DNA of 64,000 bases from Candidatus Avelusimicrobium luingense. GTDB taxonomy: Bacteria > Elusimicrobiota > Elusimicrobia > Elusimicrobiales > Elusimicrobiaceae. The stretch lies in assembly GCA_900315845.1 (NCBI GenBank), contig OOHK01000003.1, positions 106,820 to 170,819 of the forward strand. The letters are read 5' to 3'. Each line of letters begins with the position of its first letter. Position 1 is the stretch's first letter. The translations under genes were made by a program, and so were the position numbers. Shown one piece after another: positions 1 through 14,648 of this stretch. The notes below the pieces were generated by a model that saw only the letters and a list, made by a program, of their open reading frames with translations, had not been told where the DNA came from and searched no databases.

Positions 1-25
1 AAAACAAATTAAAAGAATGATTTTT

Positions 26-55
26 TTGAACATAACCTACTCTTAAACATAGTAT
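26..55 (+). promoter_or_regulatory. possible sigma70 promoter
   Basis: TTGAAC and TAGTAT are separated by 18 bases. It would transcribe the repeat array that follows, up to the hairpin at 338-366. No gene on this strand follows, so the assignment is weak. Confidence 0.25.
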
Positions 56-106
56 AGTATTTTTTCTGTTTATTGTCTTAAAATGCAGGGCCGGGTGATG
101 CGCGTG

Positions 107-241
107 TGCCGGATTTTGCAAATTAAATTACTGCAGGACTAGGCCTACCCCAGTTGCAGGATTTTTTGAGTAAAATTTAGTGCAAGGCTAGGCGACAGGC
201 ATATGCCGGATTTTGCAAACTAAATTACTGCAGGACTAGGC
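107..241. repeat. three tandem copies of a ~48-bp intergenic repeat
   Basis: Units begin at 107, 155 and 204, a period of 48-49 bases. Units 1 and 3 share an almost identical 38-base stretch starting TGCCGGATTTTGCAAA and ending ACTGCAGGACTAGGC, with one difference. Unit 2 is a diverged version that keeps TGCAGGATTTT and GGCTAGGC. An inverted copy of part of the unit lies at 311-337. No open reading frame of note runs through it. Confidence 0.75.
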
Positions 242-337
242 ACGAACGAAGGAGTAATACTGTAGGAACTCGCGCGTTAGCGCGGAAGTATGCGACTGAG
301 TGAGTAACAACGTCCTGCAGCAATTTAGGACGCAAAA
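210..337. repeat. long imperfect palindromic element, arms around a ~75-bp core
   Basis: The left arm (210-236, core part CTAAATTACTGCAGGAC) is complementary to the right arm (311-337), with four mismatches in 27 bases. Read on the minus strand, the core begins GTTGTTAC and ends GTGCCTA, directly next to the arms. A second element at 35530-35612 has the same core ends but unrelated arms that match each other. The left arm is also part of the third tandem repeat unit. Function unknown; a mobile hairpin element or a structured RNA are both possible. Confidence 0.65.
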
Positions 338-504
338 TAAACCCCCGCGTATTATTTCGGGGGTTTAGCTCATTGTCGTTTTCATTTGACGTATGTTCCT
401 CTTTCCGCCGGGGGCTACAATTCCGGGTCTTCACGCAATCGGGGGATACGCCGTACCCGCCACAACTGCAACCAAGGAAAAATGTGCATTCCCTGCGTAC
501 TTGT
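332..504 (-). ncRNA. candidate small RNA (~170 nt), unassigned family
   Basis: A near-consensus minus-strand promoter (511-538) places transcription start near 504, and an intrinsic terminator (338-366) ends the transcript near 332. The RNA between them can fold: GCAGUUG pairs with CGAUUGC around an inner GGGUAC/GUAUCCC hairpin. The only small ORF at the 5' end is 24 codons (489 down to 415, ATG to TAG) with an AGGGA directly against the ATG, so peptide coding is possible but weakly supported. The length resembles 6S RNA, but I could not show end-to-end pairing. It lacks the tRNA-like end of tmRNA and the SRP RNA core. Confidence 0.5.
338..366 (-). terminator. intrinsic terminator hairpin
   Basis: AAACCCCC and GGGGGTTT form a stem around an AT-rich loop. 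On the minus strand the stem is followed by TTTATTTT, which fits termination of the candidate small RNA. On the plus strand the T run is shorter. Confidence 0.7.
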
Positions 505-510
505 AATGAT

Positions 511-538
511 AGTATAAACGATTTGTAAAAAATTTCAA
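511..538 (-). promoter_or_regulatory. sigma70 promoter of the candidate small RNA
   Basis: On the minus strand TTGAAA (538-533) and TATACT (516-511) are 16 bases apart. It points away from the neighbouring synthase gene and has no conventional coding gene downstream before the terminator. Confidence 0.65.
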
Positions 539-577
539 GGGGTATTTTGAAAAAATTTTTCTCGTCGGAAAAATCAA

Positions 578-1585
578 TTATTTATTAAATTTTTCCAATT
601 TATGCGCGAGCCATTTTTCAAATAAACGGTTGCTCAGCCACAACGGTGGGGTGGCAAGCAGTGTCAAATAAATAGTACTGCGCGGAATTTTTACACGTTG
701 TGTTACATCTAACAAACAAGTTGTTTTATTTATTTTTTGTAACGTGTCGGCGGCCCATAATACCGGCCATGCTACGGCGGCACGTTGCCCCGGATGTGTT
801 TTAGGCAGTAACCGGAAATACTTTTTCCCGGCTTGCAAACGGTTGATCCCCCAGGAAATCCACTTTTGTTTAATAGGTTCAAATCGCGCACTGTTTTTTG
901 TATCCAATAAATCATGGGGGGTTAAATTGTATTTTTGTAAATCTTCCAGCGGAAAATAACAACGGCCGATTTGTAAATCTTTGGGCAAATCGCGCAAAAT
1001 ATTGACGATTTGTAAAGCATCCCCGATGTGCTCGCCGAGTTCAAAAAATGTTTCTTTGTCGGCGGGAATTGTAGCGGTTTGATAAATTAACTGACTCCAA
1101 AATTTCCCCGGTTTTCCGCCCATTAAACGGCAATAATTTTCCAATTCTTGCTCGGTTTGAAAAGCAACGACGGACGCATTTTTCTCTTGCGGAAAAGTTT
1201 GTAAATCAATTTTCATTCCGTTGCACACGGCACGGGCTACTTCCAAAATAAACGGCTTTTGTTCTTCGGAAATTCGGTTGAATGCGTTTAGGCACGGGCG
1301 TAAGTTTTCAATCAAAATTTTTTCGTATGGGTTTTCGCTGCCGCCTTCAATTTCGTGAGCGAGTTGGGTGATATCGTCCGCAGGTTGCTTTTCAATAATA
1401 ATCGGGAATTTTTCTATCCAAAACAAGCGGCGTTCGGCGGGGAGCAAAGGCGTATCGGCAATCGTGTCGGCATACCTACATAATAAATAGGCCACCGAAA
1501 ACGCCGGGCGCATCGCTCGCGGAAGCGCTTGCACGCTTAAATATAAACTGCGTGACGTGTTTTTTAATAACGTTTCCAAGTCCAT
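578..1585 (-). CDS. squalene/phytoene synthase family protein
   Basis: A 335-residue head-to-head prenyl transferase of the squalene/phytoene synthase family, which condenses two isoprenyl diphosphates. Both Asp-rich substrate motifs are present: DTIAD at residues 40-44 and the QxxNxxRDxxxD motif at about 192-203 (Q192, N195, R198, D199, D203). A YCRLMGG stretch at 151-157 matches the conserved YC..(A/G)G block. The hydrophobic C-terminal segment (about 305-320) may contact the membrane. Length is a little above the usual ~280-310. There is no carotenoid or hopanoid gene nearby, so squalene versus phytoene as product cannot be decided. The gene follows an orphan pilin with a 33-base gap and has no clear ribosome site; an extended -10 seven bases before the ATG suggests a leaderless transcript. 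Confidence 0.85.
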   Translation of the reverse strand: MDLETLLKNTSRSLYLSVQALPRAMRPAFSVAYLLCRYADTIADTPLLPAERRLFWIEKFPIIIEKQPADDITQLAHEIEGGSENPYEKILIENLRPCLNAFNRISEEQKPFILEVARAVCNGMKIDLQTFPQEKNASVVAFQTEQELENYCRLMGGKPGKFWSQLIYQTATIPADKETFFELGEHIGDALQIVNILRDLPKDLQIGRCYFPLEDLQKYNLTPHDLLDTKNSARFEPIKQKWISWGINRLQAGKKYFRLLPKTHPGQRAAVAWPVLWAADTLQKINKTTCLLDVTQRVKIPRSTIYLTLLATPPLWLSNRLFEKWLAHKLEKFNK

Positions 1586-1592
1586 ATATATA

Positions 1593-1601
1593 AGGATAGC
1601 A
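1593..1601 (-). promoter_or_regulatory. possible extended -10 for a leaderless transcript
   Basis: On the minus strand TGC-TATCCT ends 7 bases before the ATG at 1585, the spacing expected if transcription starts at the start codon itself. There is no convincing -35. Confidence 0.35.
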
Positions 1602-1618
1602 AAATATGGATAACGTTG

Positions 1619-2170
1619 TTACATATTCATGGAATAATAATTGTAAGCAGATTTTCCGCCGTCCGGCGTCCAAAGCCCTTGAGCAGAAGCAAGTTTGGTC
1701 CCGCCGAAACTTTTGCACAATTTTTCAGCGTTGGGGTCAGTCGTTTTGGAAAAACATAAATCTTTGTTCAGGATAGTTGCTCCCGCATTATCAAAAACGT
1801 ACACGTAAGCAAAAGAGTAATCTTTCCGTCCGCAAGTGAACGAATTGGCCCATGACCCTTGCGTATATTTTATACAACAAAAAATATCATTATTGTACGC
1901 GCACGAACTAACCGTTCCCGCGTTGGTTTGTACGGTTAATCCAGCCGGCGCTTCCACGCTCAACTCGTCAAAGTTGTTAGGCCAATCTCCGTTAGCCAAG
2001 TGGTACGCTTCAATGGCTTTTATATAAGGATTGGCCATGCTGCGTAAATTGGCAAAGCGCGATTTATTGACGGCAAGCGTATATTGCGGTAACGCCACAC
2101 TGGCCAAAATACCGATGATTAAAACGACTACTAATAATTCAATAAGTGTAAATGCTTGGTTGTTTTTCAT
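1619..2170 (-). CDS. type IV pilin-like protein (orphan)
   Basis: A 183-residue prepilin. It has a short basic leader MKNNQA followed by the class III cleavage and hydrophobic helix [20 protein letters not shown], with Glu at +5 of the mature protein, so PilD-type processing and N-methylation are expected. The first ~30 residues nearly match the pilins at 8766 and 49977, while the C-terminal globular part is unrelated in sequence. It has several Cys residues, including a CC pair near residue 98, that could form disulfides. No pilus assembly genes (pilB, C, D, M-Q) lie nearby. The gene has its own promoter and an AAGGAG ribosome site, so it is probably an independently transcribed minor or variant pilin. 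The specific role is unknown. Confidence 0.9.
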   Translation of the reverse strand: MKNNQAFTLIELLVVVLIIGILASVALPQYTLAVNKSRFANLRSMANPYIKAIEAYHLANGDWPNNFDELSVEAPAGLTVQTNAGTVSSCAYNNDIFCCIKYTQGSWANSFTCGRKDYSFAYVYVFDNAGATILNKDLCFSKTTDPNAEKLCKSFGGTKLASAQGLWTPDGGKSAYNYYSMNM

Positions 2171-2187
2171 AAAAATCTCCTTATTAT

Positions 2188-2216
2188 ATTATTATGTTTT
2201 TTTTGCAATATATCAA
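2188..2216 (-). promoter_or_regulatory. promoter of the pilin gene
   Basis: On the minus strand TTGATA (2216-2211) and AATAAT (2193-2188) are 17 bases apart, followed by AAGGAG and the pilin ATG at 2170. Confidence 0.5.
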
Positions 2217-2397
2217 GAGAAATTGTGTTGAGTAAATAATCCGCTTGTTTTTATCTGTTGCAATTTGTTATAATAAATAAGTAATAAATTAAGCAGTTAT
2301 ATGTGCGTTGCGAAACCGCGCAGAAACCGCAAAAAAATAGTAAGTTCTTTTTTATAATGTCAAAAAATGTTGATTTCTCCGACGGAGAAAAAAATAG

Positions 2398-2426
2398 TTG
2401 ACAAGTTTGCTAAAAACTGCTATACT
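2398..2426 (+). promoter_or_regulatory. rRNA promoter P1
   Basis: Consensus TTGACA, 17-base spacer, TATACT. It is the first of three tandem promoters ahead of the rRNA operon. Confidence 0.85.
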
Positions 2427-2513
2427 AATTACATAAGGAAACAAAAAGGTTTGTTTCCATAGAAGTTTTCAAGAACCCTTTTTCAAGTTTTGAAAAGATA
2501 AGAAAAACGGGTC

Positions 2514-2542
2514 TTGACATTTCTGTCTTTTTTTGATAGACT
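2514..2542 (+). promoter_or_regulatory. rRNA promoter P2
   Basis: TTGACA, 17-base spacer, TAGACT. It lies 116 bases downstream of P1. Confidence 0.75.
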
Positions 2543-3169
2543 ATTTAGGTAGTCTTAAATTGATCTTTGTAAAAGCAAAAACTTCTGTAGTAAAGTAAAT
2601 TGCAAACAGAAAACTTTTCGGCAGCGAAACATCTCCTTATATTAGAAAAGGCAGCCGATGGACTGAGCCGAGCTGATCAAGTTAGTTTTGCAACTTACCT
2701 AAACTTAATATGTATTTAATCTTATCCCTTCGGCCTTAGCGCCATGACCGGTTTGAATAACCAAACGGTACATAAAAGATTAAATGTTTCGTATTTTTTC
2801 CAAGGCAAAAAGTAAGCCGTTCGAAGTAAAACAAGAAAATACTTGACAAACTTTGAAAAATATGCTTTAATATATATGTAGCCGAGAGAAAAGGCTACAA
2901 ATGAAGTTAAAAATTCCATTGCTTTTTTGAAATAAAGAAAAAGCAACGAGGAATTTTCGCTCTGTGAAAATTTGAAGCAATGTGCGAATGGGCGATTTGA
3001 ACCGGAAGAACCCGCAAGGGTAAAACAGTTCAAGGCTCATTAAGTTAAGTCCTATACTTTTAAAAATAGGACACCAAGTTAATTCAAACAAGTAGAGTCA
3101 AAAGTCAACAGCTCAATGTTAGCGATTGGTTGCCTTTAAACCGCTTGCGATTTAAAGGTAATTAATTCT
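2543..3169 (+). other. 16S rRNA leader with antitermination-like and processing elements
   Basis: No gene is seen here; the minus-strand reading frames are chance. The leader holds GGTAGTCTTAAATTG (2548-2562), repeated exactly after 16S at 4711-4725, next to a boxA-like ATCTTTGTAAAA. A long hairpin lies at about 2909-2957, another at 3047-3070 (GTCCTAT paired with ATAGGAC), and a third at 3133-3158 (CCTTTAAA paired with TTTAAAGG). TTAATTC at 3163-3169 can pair with GAATTAA just after 16S (4695-4701), a candidate processing stem. Confidence 0.6.
2843..2871 (+). promoter_or_regulatory. rRNA promoter P3
   Basis: TTGACA, 17-base spacer, TTTAAT, about 300 bases before mature 16S. Confidence 0.7.
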
Positions 3170-4680
<1,511 letters not shown>

Positions 4681-4710
4681 TTCTTTTTTCTTCGGAATTA
4701 AGAATAGGTC

Positions 4711-4725
4711 GGTAGTCTTAAATTG
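4711..4725 (+). repeat. second copy of the 15-bp motif flanking 16S
   Basis: GGTAGTCTTAAATTG matches 2548-2562 exactly. The two copies bracket 16S, which suggests a shared role in antitermination or precursor processing. Confidence 0.6.
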
Positions 4726-4812
4726 GTGCGCTAACGCGCTATCCGTTTCAAGTCGGCCACTCGCACATAGCAAGGTTTATAGAGCTTAGGCTCTTTATTT
4801 TGAAAATAGCTT

Positions 4813-4886
4813 GGGCTCGTAGCTCAGCTGGTTAGAGCGCACGCTTGATAAGCGTGAGGTCGAAGGTTCAATTCCTTCCGGGCCCA
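4813..4886 (+). tRNA. tRNA-Ile (GAT)
   Basis: A 74-nt cloverleaf in the 16S-23S spacer. Acceptor GGGCTCG pairs with CGGGCCC, the anticodon loop CTTGATAAG carries GAT, and the T-arm contains GGTTCAATTCC. The discriminator is A and CCA is not encoded. Confidence 0.97.
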
Positions 4887-4901
4887 CAGCAACTTGTTTA
4901 A

Positions 4902-4974
4902 GGGGCTGTAGCTCAGTTGGGAGAGCGCCTGCTTTGCAAGCAGGAGGTCGTCGGTTCGATCCCGATCAGCTCCA
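4902..4974 (+). tRNA. tRNA-Ala (TGC)
   Basis: A 73-nt cloverleaf 15 bases after tRNA-Ile. Acceptor GGGGCTG pairs with CAGCTCC (one G-T), and the anticodon loop reads TTTGCAA. The discriminator is A and CCA is not encoded. Ile-Ala is the classic spacer pair. Confidence 0.97.
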
Positions 4975-5029
4975 CAACTTTCACCTAACTAAAACCTTGC
5001 AACCATAAAACGTTGCGTCAAATTTGAAG

Positions 5030-5040
5030 TTCTTTGAAAA
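5030..5040 (+). promoter_or_regulatory. boxA-like antitermination element before 23S
   Basis: TTCTTTGAAAA resembles the boxA that precedes many 23S genes. The remaining spacer to 5293 is AT-rich and shows no gene. Confidence 0.5.
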
Positions 5041-5307
5041 TCAGATAACTTATACTCAATCGTCTCTTGTAAGACTCCGAAAGTCCTAACTTATAACGAA
5101 TAAAAAGTCAGGCGGGCAGCAAAGAGAATGAAAGTATATTTTAGAAAAGCCAAGCGTTTGTATATTTGATATGTGATAAAAATATACTTACACTTACACA
5201 ATGATGCATGAGACAATTAACTTAATGTTAATGGTTATCATACCTAAAAATATAGATAGCAATATCTAGCATTTGAAATGACCAAAATCTGTAGGATTAA
5301 AGAATAT

Positions 5308-8314
<3,007 letters not shown>

Positions 8315-8486
8315 ATATTCTTTAATCCAATAGAATATGTAAGTGAAACACTTGCGCTTTTCTATTATCTGACGTTAGAAGTCCGCGATGACCCGTCTAG
8401 ACAACGGCGAGCAAGATTCTAGCGAGAAAGGAATTGTTGTAGCAACGGTTCCTTCCAAATTTGTTCTTTTAACATAGAGGCTTTGA

Positions 8487-8610
8487 TGAGACTGATATTA
8501 ATTCCGACGAGGTCACACCCGTTCCCATTCCGAACACGGCAGTTAAGCTCGTAAGGGTCGATGGTATTGGCACCCAATTCGGTGCTGAGAGAGTAGATCG
8601 ATGTCGGTCT
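8487..8610 (+). rRNA. rrf: 5S ribosomal RNA
   Basis: Contains the 5S core CCCATTCCGAACACGG and GAGAGTAG. The ends pair (GAGACTGAT with GTCGGTCTC), and the complementarity extends outward (AGGCTTTGATGAGAC at 8478 with GTCTCATCAAAGCCT ending at 8621), so exact mature ends are uncertain by a few bases. Confidence 0.93.
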
Positions 8611-8661
8611 CATCAAAGCCTTTATCCTTTTTATATAGGAATGTATTATAAATCAATATGC

Positions 8662-8698
8662 ACCGAAACAGTAATTTTTACTGTTGCGGTATTTTTTT
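8662..8698 (+). terminator. rRNA operon terminator
   Basis: ACCGAAACAGTAA pairs with TTACTGTTGCGGT around a short T loop and is followed by a run of seven T. Confidence 0.85.
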
Positions 8699-8704
8699 GT
8701 TTTA

Positions 8705-8733
8705 TTGTATCAAGCGAGATTTTTTGCTATATT
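8705..8733 (+). promoter_or_regulatory. promoter of the pilin gene
   Basis: TTGTAT, 17-base spacer, TATATT, located between the rRNA terminator and the pilin start. Confidence 0.55.
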
Positions 8734-8765
8734 TATAAAAATCCCAACGAACGAGGAATTTTCTC

Positions 8766-9305
8766 ATGAAAAACAACAAAGCATTTACGCTCATTGAATT
8801 ATTAGTTGTCGTGTTAATCATCGGTATTTTAGCGGCGGTAGCGTTGCCACAATATCAAAAAGCGGTGGAAAAATCACGCGCGGCGCAAGCGCTTGTTGTA
8901 TTAAAGGCGGTGTATGATGCGGCCGAGGCCTATTACGTAGCCAATGGCACGGCTCCTACCACCATGGAAGATTTGAGCGTAGAAATTCCTTGGACAGGAT
9001 CTGAAAACTGGGCATGGGGAGAAGCGCACTCCAATGCGGATTGGACGGTTGAATTTTATACTTCCTCTGCAGGGACGCCGGCGGTAAGTGTAGGGCGGCT
9101 GACCGGGAAATATGCCGGAGCCGGTTTCTTTATCTTCTTAAACGAAACCCACTCTGCCGATATCCCGGCGGGGGTTCCGGTTTGCGCAGAAAGAATTACC
9201 TATGGCTTTAAGCAATTTTCCGCTCCGGCCGGCTCGTATTGCCATGACATTTTCAAAGGCACGCTGGTTTATACAGATGCTTCCCGCTATTATACATTGC
9301 CTTAA
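8766..9305 (+). CDS. type IV pilin-like protein (orphan)
   Basis: A 179-residue prepilin with leader MKNNKA, then [20 protein letters not shown], including the +5 Glu. The helix continues into ALPQYQKAVEKSRAAQALV, typical of major-pilin alpha-1. The C-terminal domain (about 60-179) has a Cys pair at about residues 138 and 157 that could close a D-region-like loop. It sits alone between the rRNA operon and the rplJ operon, with its own promoter and a GAGGAA ribosome site. It shares its N-terminus with the pilins at 1619 and 49977 but not its C-terminus. Whether it is a major pilin, a minor pilin or a pseudopilin cannot be told. Confidence 0.9.
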   Translation: MKNNKAFTLIELLVVVLIIGILAAVALPQYQKAVEKSRAAQALVVLKAVYDAAEAYYVANGTAPTTMEDLSVEIPWTGSENWAWGEAHSNADWTVEFYTSSAGTPAVSVGRLTGKYAGAGFFIFLNETHSADIPAGVPVCAERITYGFKQFSAPAGSYCHDIFKGTLVYTDASRYYTLP

Positions 9306-9311
9306 AGGCTC

Positions 9312-9340
9312 TTGCGCGGGCAACTTGATTTTGTTATAAT
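9312..9340 (+). promoter_or_regulatory. promoter of the rplJ operon
   Basis: TTGCGC, 17-base spacer, perfect TATAAT. It starts just after the pilin stop codon and leaves a leader of about 200 nt before rplJ. Confidence 0.7.
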
Positions 9341-9346
9341 AATTAT

Positions 9347-9553
9347 AAGAGTTGCGGATAACACGTTTGCAAAAATGTTTGCAATTGGCAACTTTTATTG
9401 ATAAAATATAAAAGAAGTTAGTTATCAGATTTAACGAGAACCATGATTCCCCCCGACGAAGAAACGGAGGATGGGGAGTCTGTGGCTGTCGTTTTCTCGC
9501 TCTAAAAACGAGCAAAACAACAGCGGTTCTTGATTAAAAAAACAGGCAAGAAA
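9347..9553 (+). promoter_or_regulatory. structured L10-type leader of rplJ
   Basis: This ~205-nt untranslated leader holds several pairings: GTTGC/GCAAC-type repeats near 9350-9390, GAAAACGACAG-type complementarity between AACGAGAACC and GGTTCTTG, and a hairpin around CGACGAAGAAA (9454-9464). In other bacteria the rplJ leader binds L10-(L12) for feedback control; that role is inferred here from position and structure. Confidence 0.55.
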
Positions 9554-10075
9554 ATGAACCTGACAAAAGACCAAAAGAAACAAAAGTCGCAAGACCTTGC
9601 TTCTGAAATTACCACAGGCGGCACGGTATTTTTCACAGCCTATCAAGGTTTGAAATTTACCGAAATGGAAGCCGTTCGCCAAGCGTTAAACCCGGCGGGA
9701 GCCAAATTCCGCGTGGAACGCAACGCGATTGTGGAACATGCTATCAGCCAAGCCAAAATTGAAGGAGCCGATACGAAACTCTTTCAAGGGCCGACCGCTA
9801 TTGCGGTAGGTGGCGATATCGCCGCCGTAGCCAAAGCGCTGGTTGATTTTCAGAAGAAGAATGCGGCTTTGAAGCTTCGTGCTTGCTATTCCGAAGGTGT
9901 CTGGTACAACGAAGATCAAGTTAAACAACTCGCTACCATCGGTACGAAAGAAGAAAACTTGTCCAAGTTGGCCGGCGCGCTTTACAGCGTGGTTGCACAA
10001 TCGGCGCAAGTATTGCAAGCTCCGATACGGGATTTTGCCTACGTTATCAAAGCTGTTGAAGACAAGCAAAAATAA
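9554..10075 (+). CDS. rplJ: 50S ribosomal protein L10
   Basis: A 173-residue protein that forms the base of the L7/L12 stalk. The N-terminal domain includes the conserved TVFFTAYQGLKFTEMEAVRQ block, the C-terminal part binds L12 dimers. I chose ATG 9554 over an in-frame TTG at 9530 because the family starts near this point and GGCAAG lies just ahead. The usual upstream genes rplK, rplA, nusG and secE are absent; an orphan pilin precedes instead. It heads the rplJL-rpoBC-rpsLG-fusA cluster. Confidence 0.95.
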   Translation: MNLTKDQKKQKSQDLASEITTGGTVFFTAYQGLKFTEMEAVRQALNPAGAKFRVERNAIVEHAISQAKIEGADTKLFQGPTAIAVGGDIAAVAKALVDFQKKNAALKLRACYSEGVWYNEDQVKQLATIGTKEENLSKLAGALYSVVAQSAQVLQAPIRDFAYVIKAVEDKQK

Positions 10076-10227
10076 CGCAACAAGGTATCAGTTGGCTTAG
10101 TGCCAACTGATGCCCGGTAAAATCTAAACCCGCCAAGTGCGGTAGTAGTCCCGCAAGGGGTAAAGGTACGGGCTTAACCCGGTTAAGCAGAAGGCCGCTA
10201 CTCTAGAAATAAAAGGAAAAAATAAAA
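10076..10227 (+). promoter_or_regulatory. structured rplJ-rplL intergenic spacer
   Basis: The spacer of 152 bases contains a perfect 10-bp hairpin, ATCAGTTGGC (10087-10096) with GCCAACTGAT (10102-10111), without a T run. Further on, AGTGCGG can pair with CCGCTACT and encloses smaller hairpins. It may set the L12 excess over L10 or act as an RNA-processing site; the function is inferred. Confidence 0.5.
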
Positions 10228-10614
10228 ATGGCTAAAATGACCAAAGATGAATTAGTAAATGCTATCGCTGAAATGACCGTTTTGGAACTCTCCGAACTCG
10301 TTAAAGCGATCGAAGAAAAATTCGGCGTAAAAGCTGCTGCTCCGGCCGTTGCCGTAGCCGCTGCTGCTGCCCCGGCTGCCGGTGCTGCCGCTGAAGAAAA
10401 AGACGAATTCAACGTCGTGTTGACTGCGGTTGATGCCGCCAAAAAAATCGCGGTAATCAAAGTGGTGCGCGAAGTAACCGGTTTAGGCTTGAAAGAAGCC
10501 AAAGACCTCGTAGAAGGCGCCCCGAAAGCCGTAAAAGAAAACGTTGCCAAAGCCGAAGCGGAAGAACTCAAAAAGAAAATCACCGAAGCCGGCGGCACCG
10601 TCGAACTCAAATAG
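10228..10614 (+). CDS. rplL: 50S ribosomal protein L7/L12
   Basis: A 128-residue acidic stalk protein that recruits translation GTPases. It has the N-terminal dimerisation helices (1-35), an Ala/Pro-rich hinge (about 36-57) and the globular C-terminal domain with the conserved [19 protein letters not shown] at 77-95. Length is normal. An AAGGAAAAAA ribosome site precedes it. Confidence 0.98.
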   Translation: MAKMTKDELVNAIAEMTVLELSELVKAIEEKFGVKAAAPAVAVAAAAAPAAGAAAEEKDEFNVVLTAVDAAKKIAVIKVVREVTGLGLKEAKDLVEGAPKAVKENVAKAEAEELKKKITEAGGTVELK

Positions 10615-10631
10615 TTCAACCGATGCACTAT

Positions 10632-10661
10632 ATCCCAACCCCCGGTTTTGGGGGTTGGGAT
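10632..10661 (+). promoter_or_regulatory. perfect 12-bp hairpin between rplL and rpoB
   Basis: ATCCCAACCCCC pairs with GGGGGTTGGGAT around a 6-base loop. A weaker CCCC/GGGG hairpin follows. No T run follows, so it is more likely a processing site or a partial attenuator than a full terminator. The spacer to rpoB (10615-10770) holds no gene. Confidence 0.55.
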
Positions 10662-10770
10662 GAGATATCCCCCCGATTTTGGGGTTGGAATTCGTACCCT
10701 CGGGTACGCTAACGGAAAAGCGCGGGTGCGCGCGCTGGAAAAAACCGTTACAATTTCAGGAAGATAAACG

Positions 10771-14631
<3,861 letters not shown>

Positions 14632-14648
14632 GCCGGGGATTTGAAACC

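Noticed and set aside
95-116. Resemblance to the 3' part of SRP (4.5S) RNA, GATGCGCGTGTGCCGGA
   Set aside because: The essential GGAAGG / GCAGCC core is not present upstream, and part of the match is explained by the tandem repeat unit found again at 204.
365-400. Stretch on the minus strand that could encode a tmRNA-like tag (reads SNENDNEL)
   Set aside because: No tRNA-like acceptor and T-loop ends are present, and the frame does not stop in the expected place.
225-434. Minus-strand 69-codon reading frame
   Set aside because: It runs through the terminator and the palindromic repeat, and its composition is not protein-like. The region is better explained as a small RNA gene plus repeats.
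2722-3091. Minus-strand reading frames in the rRNA leader
   Set aside because: They cross promoter P3 and predicted rRNA leader hairpins, have no ribosome site and no recognisable domain.
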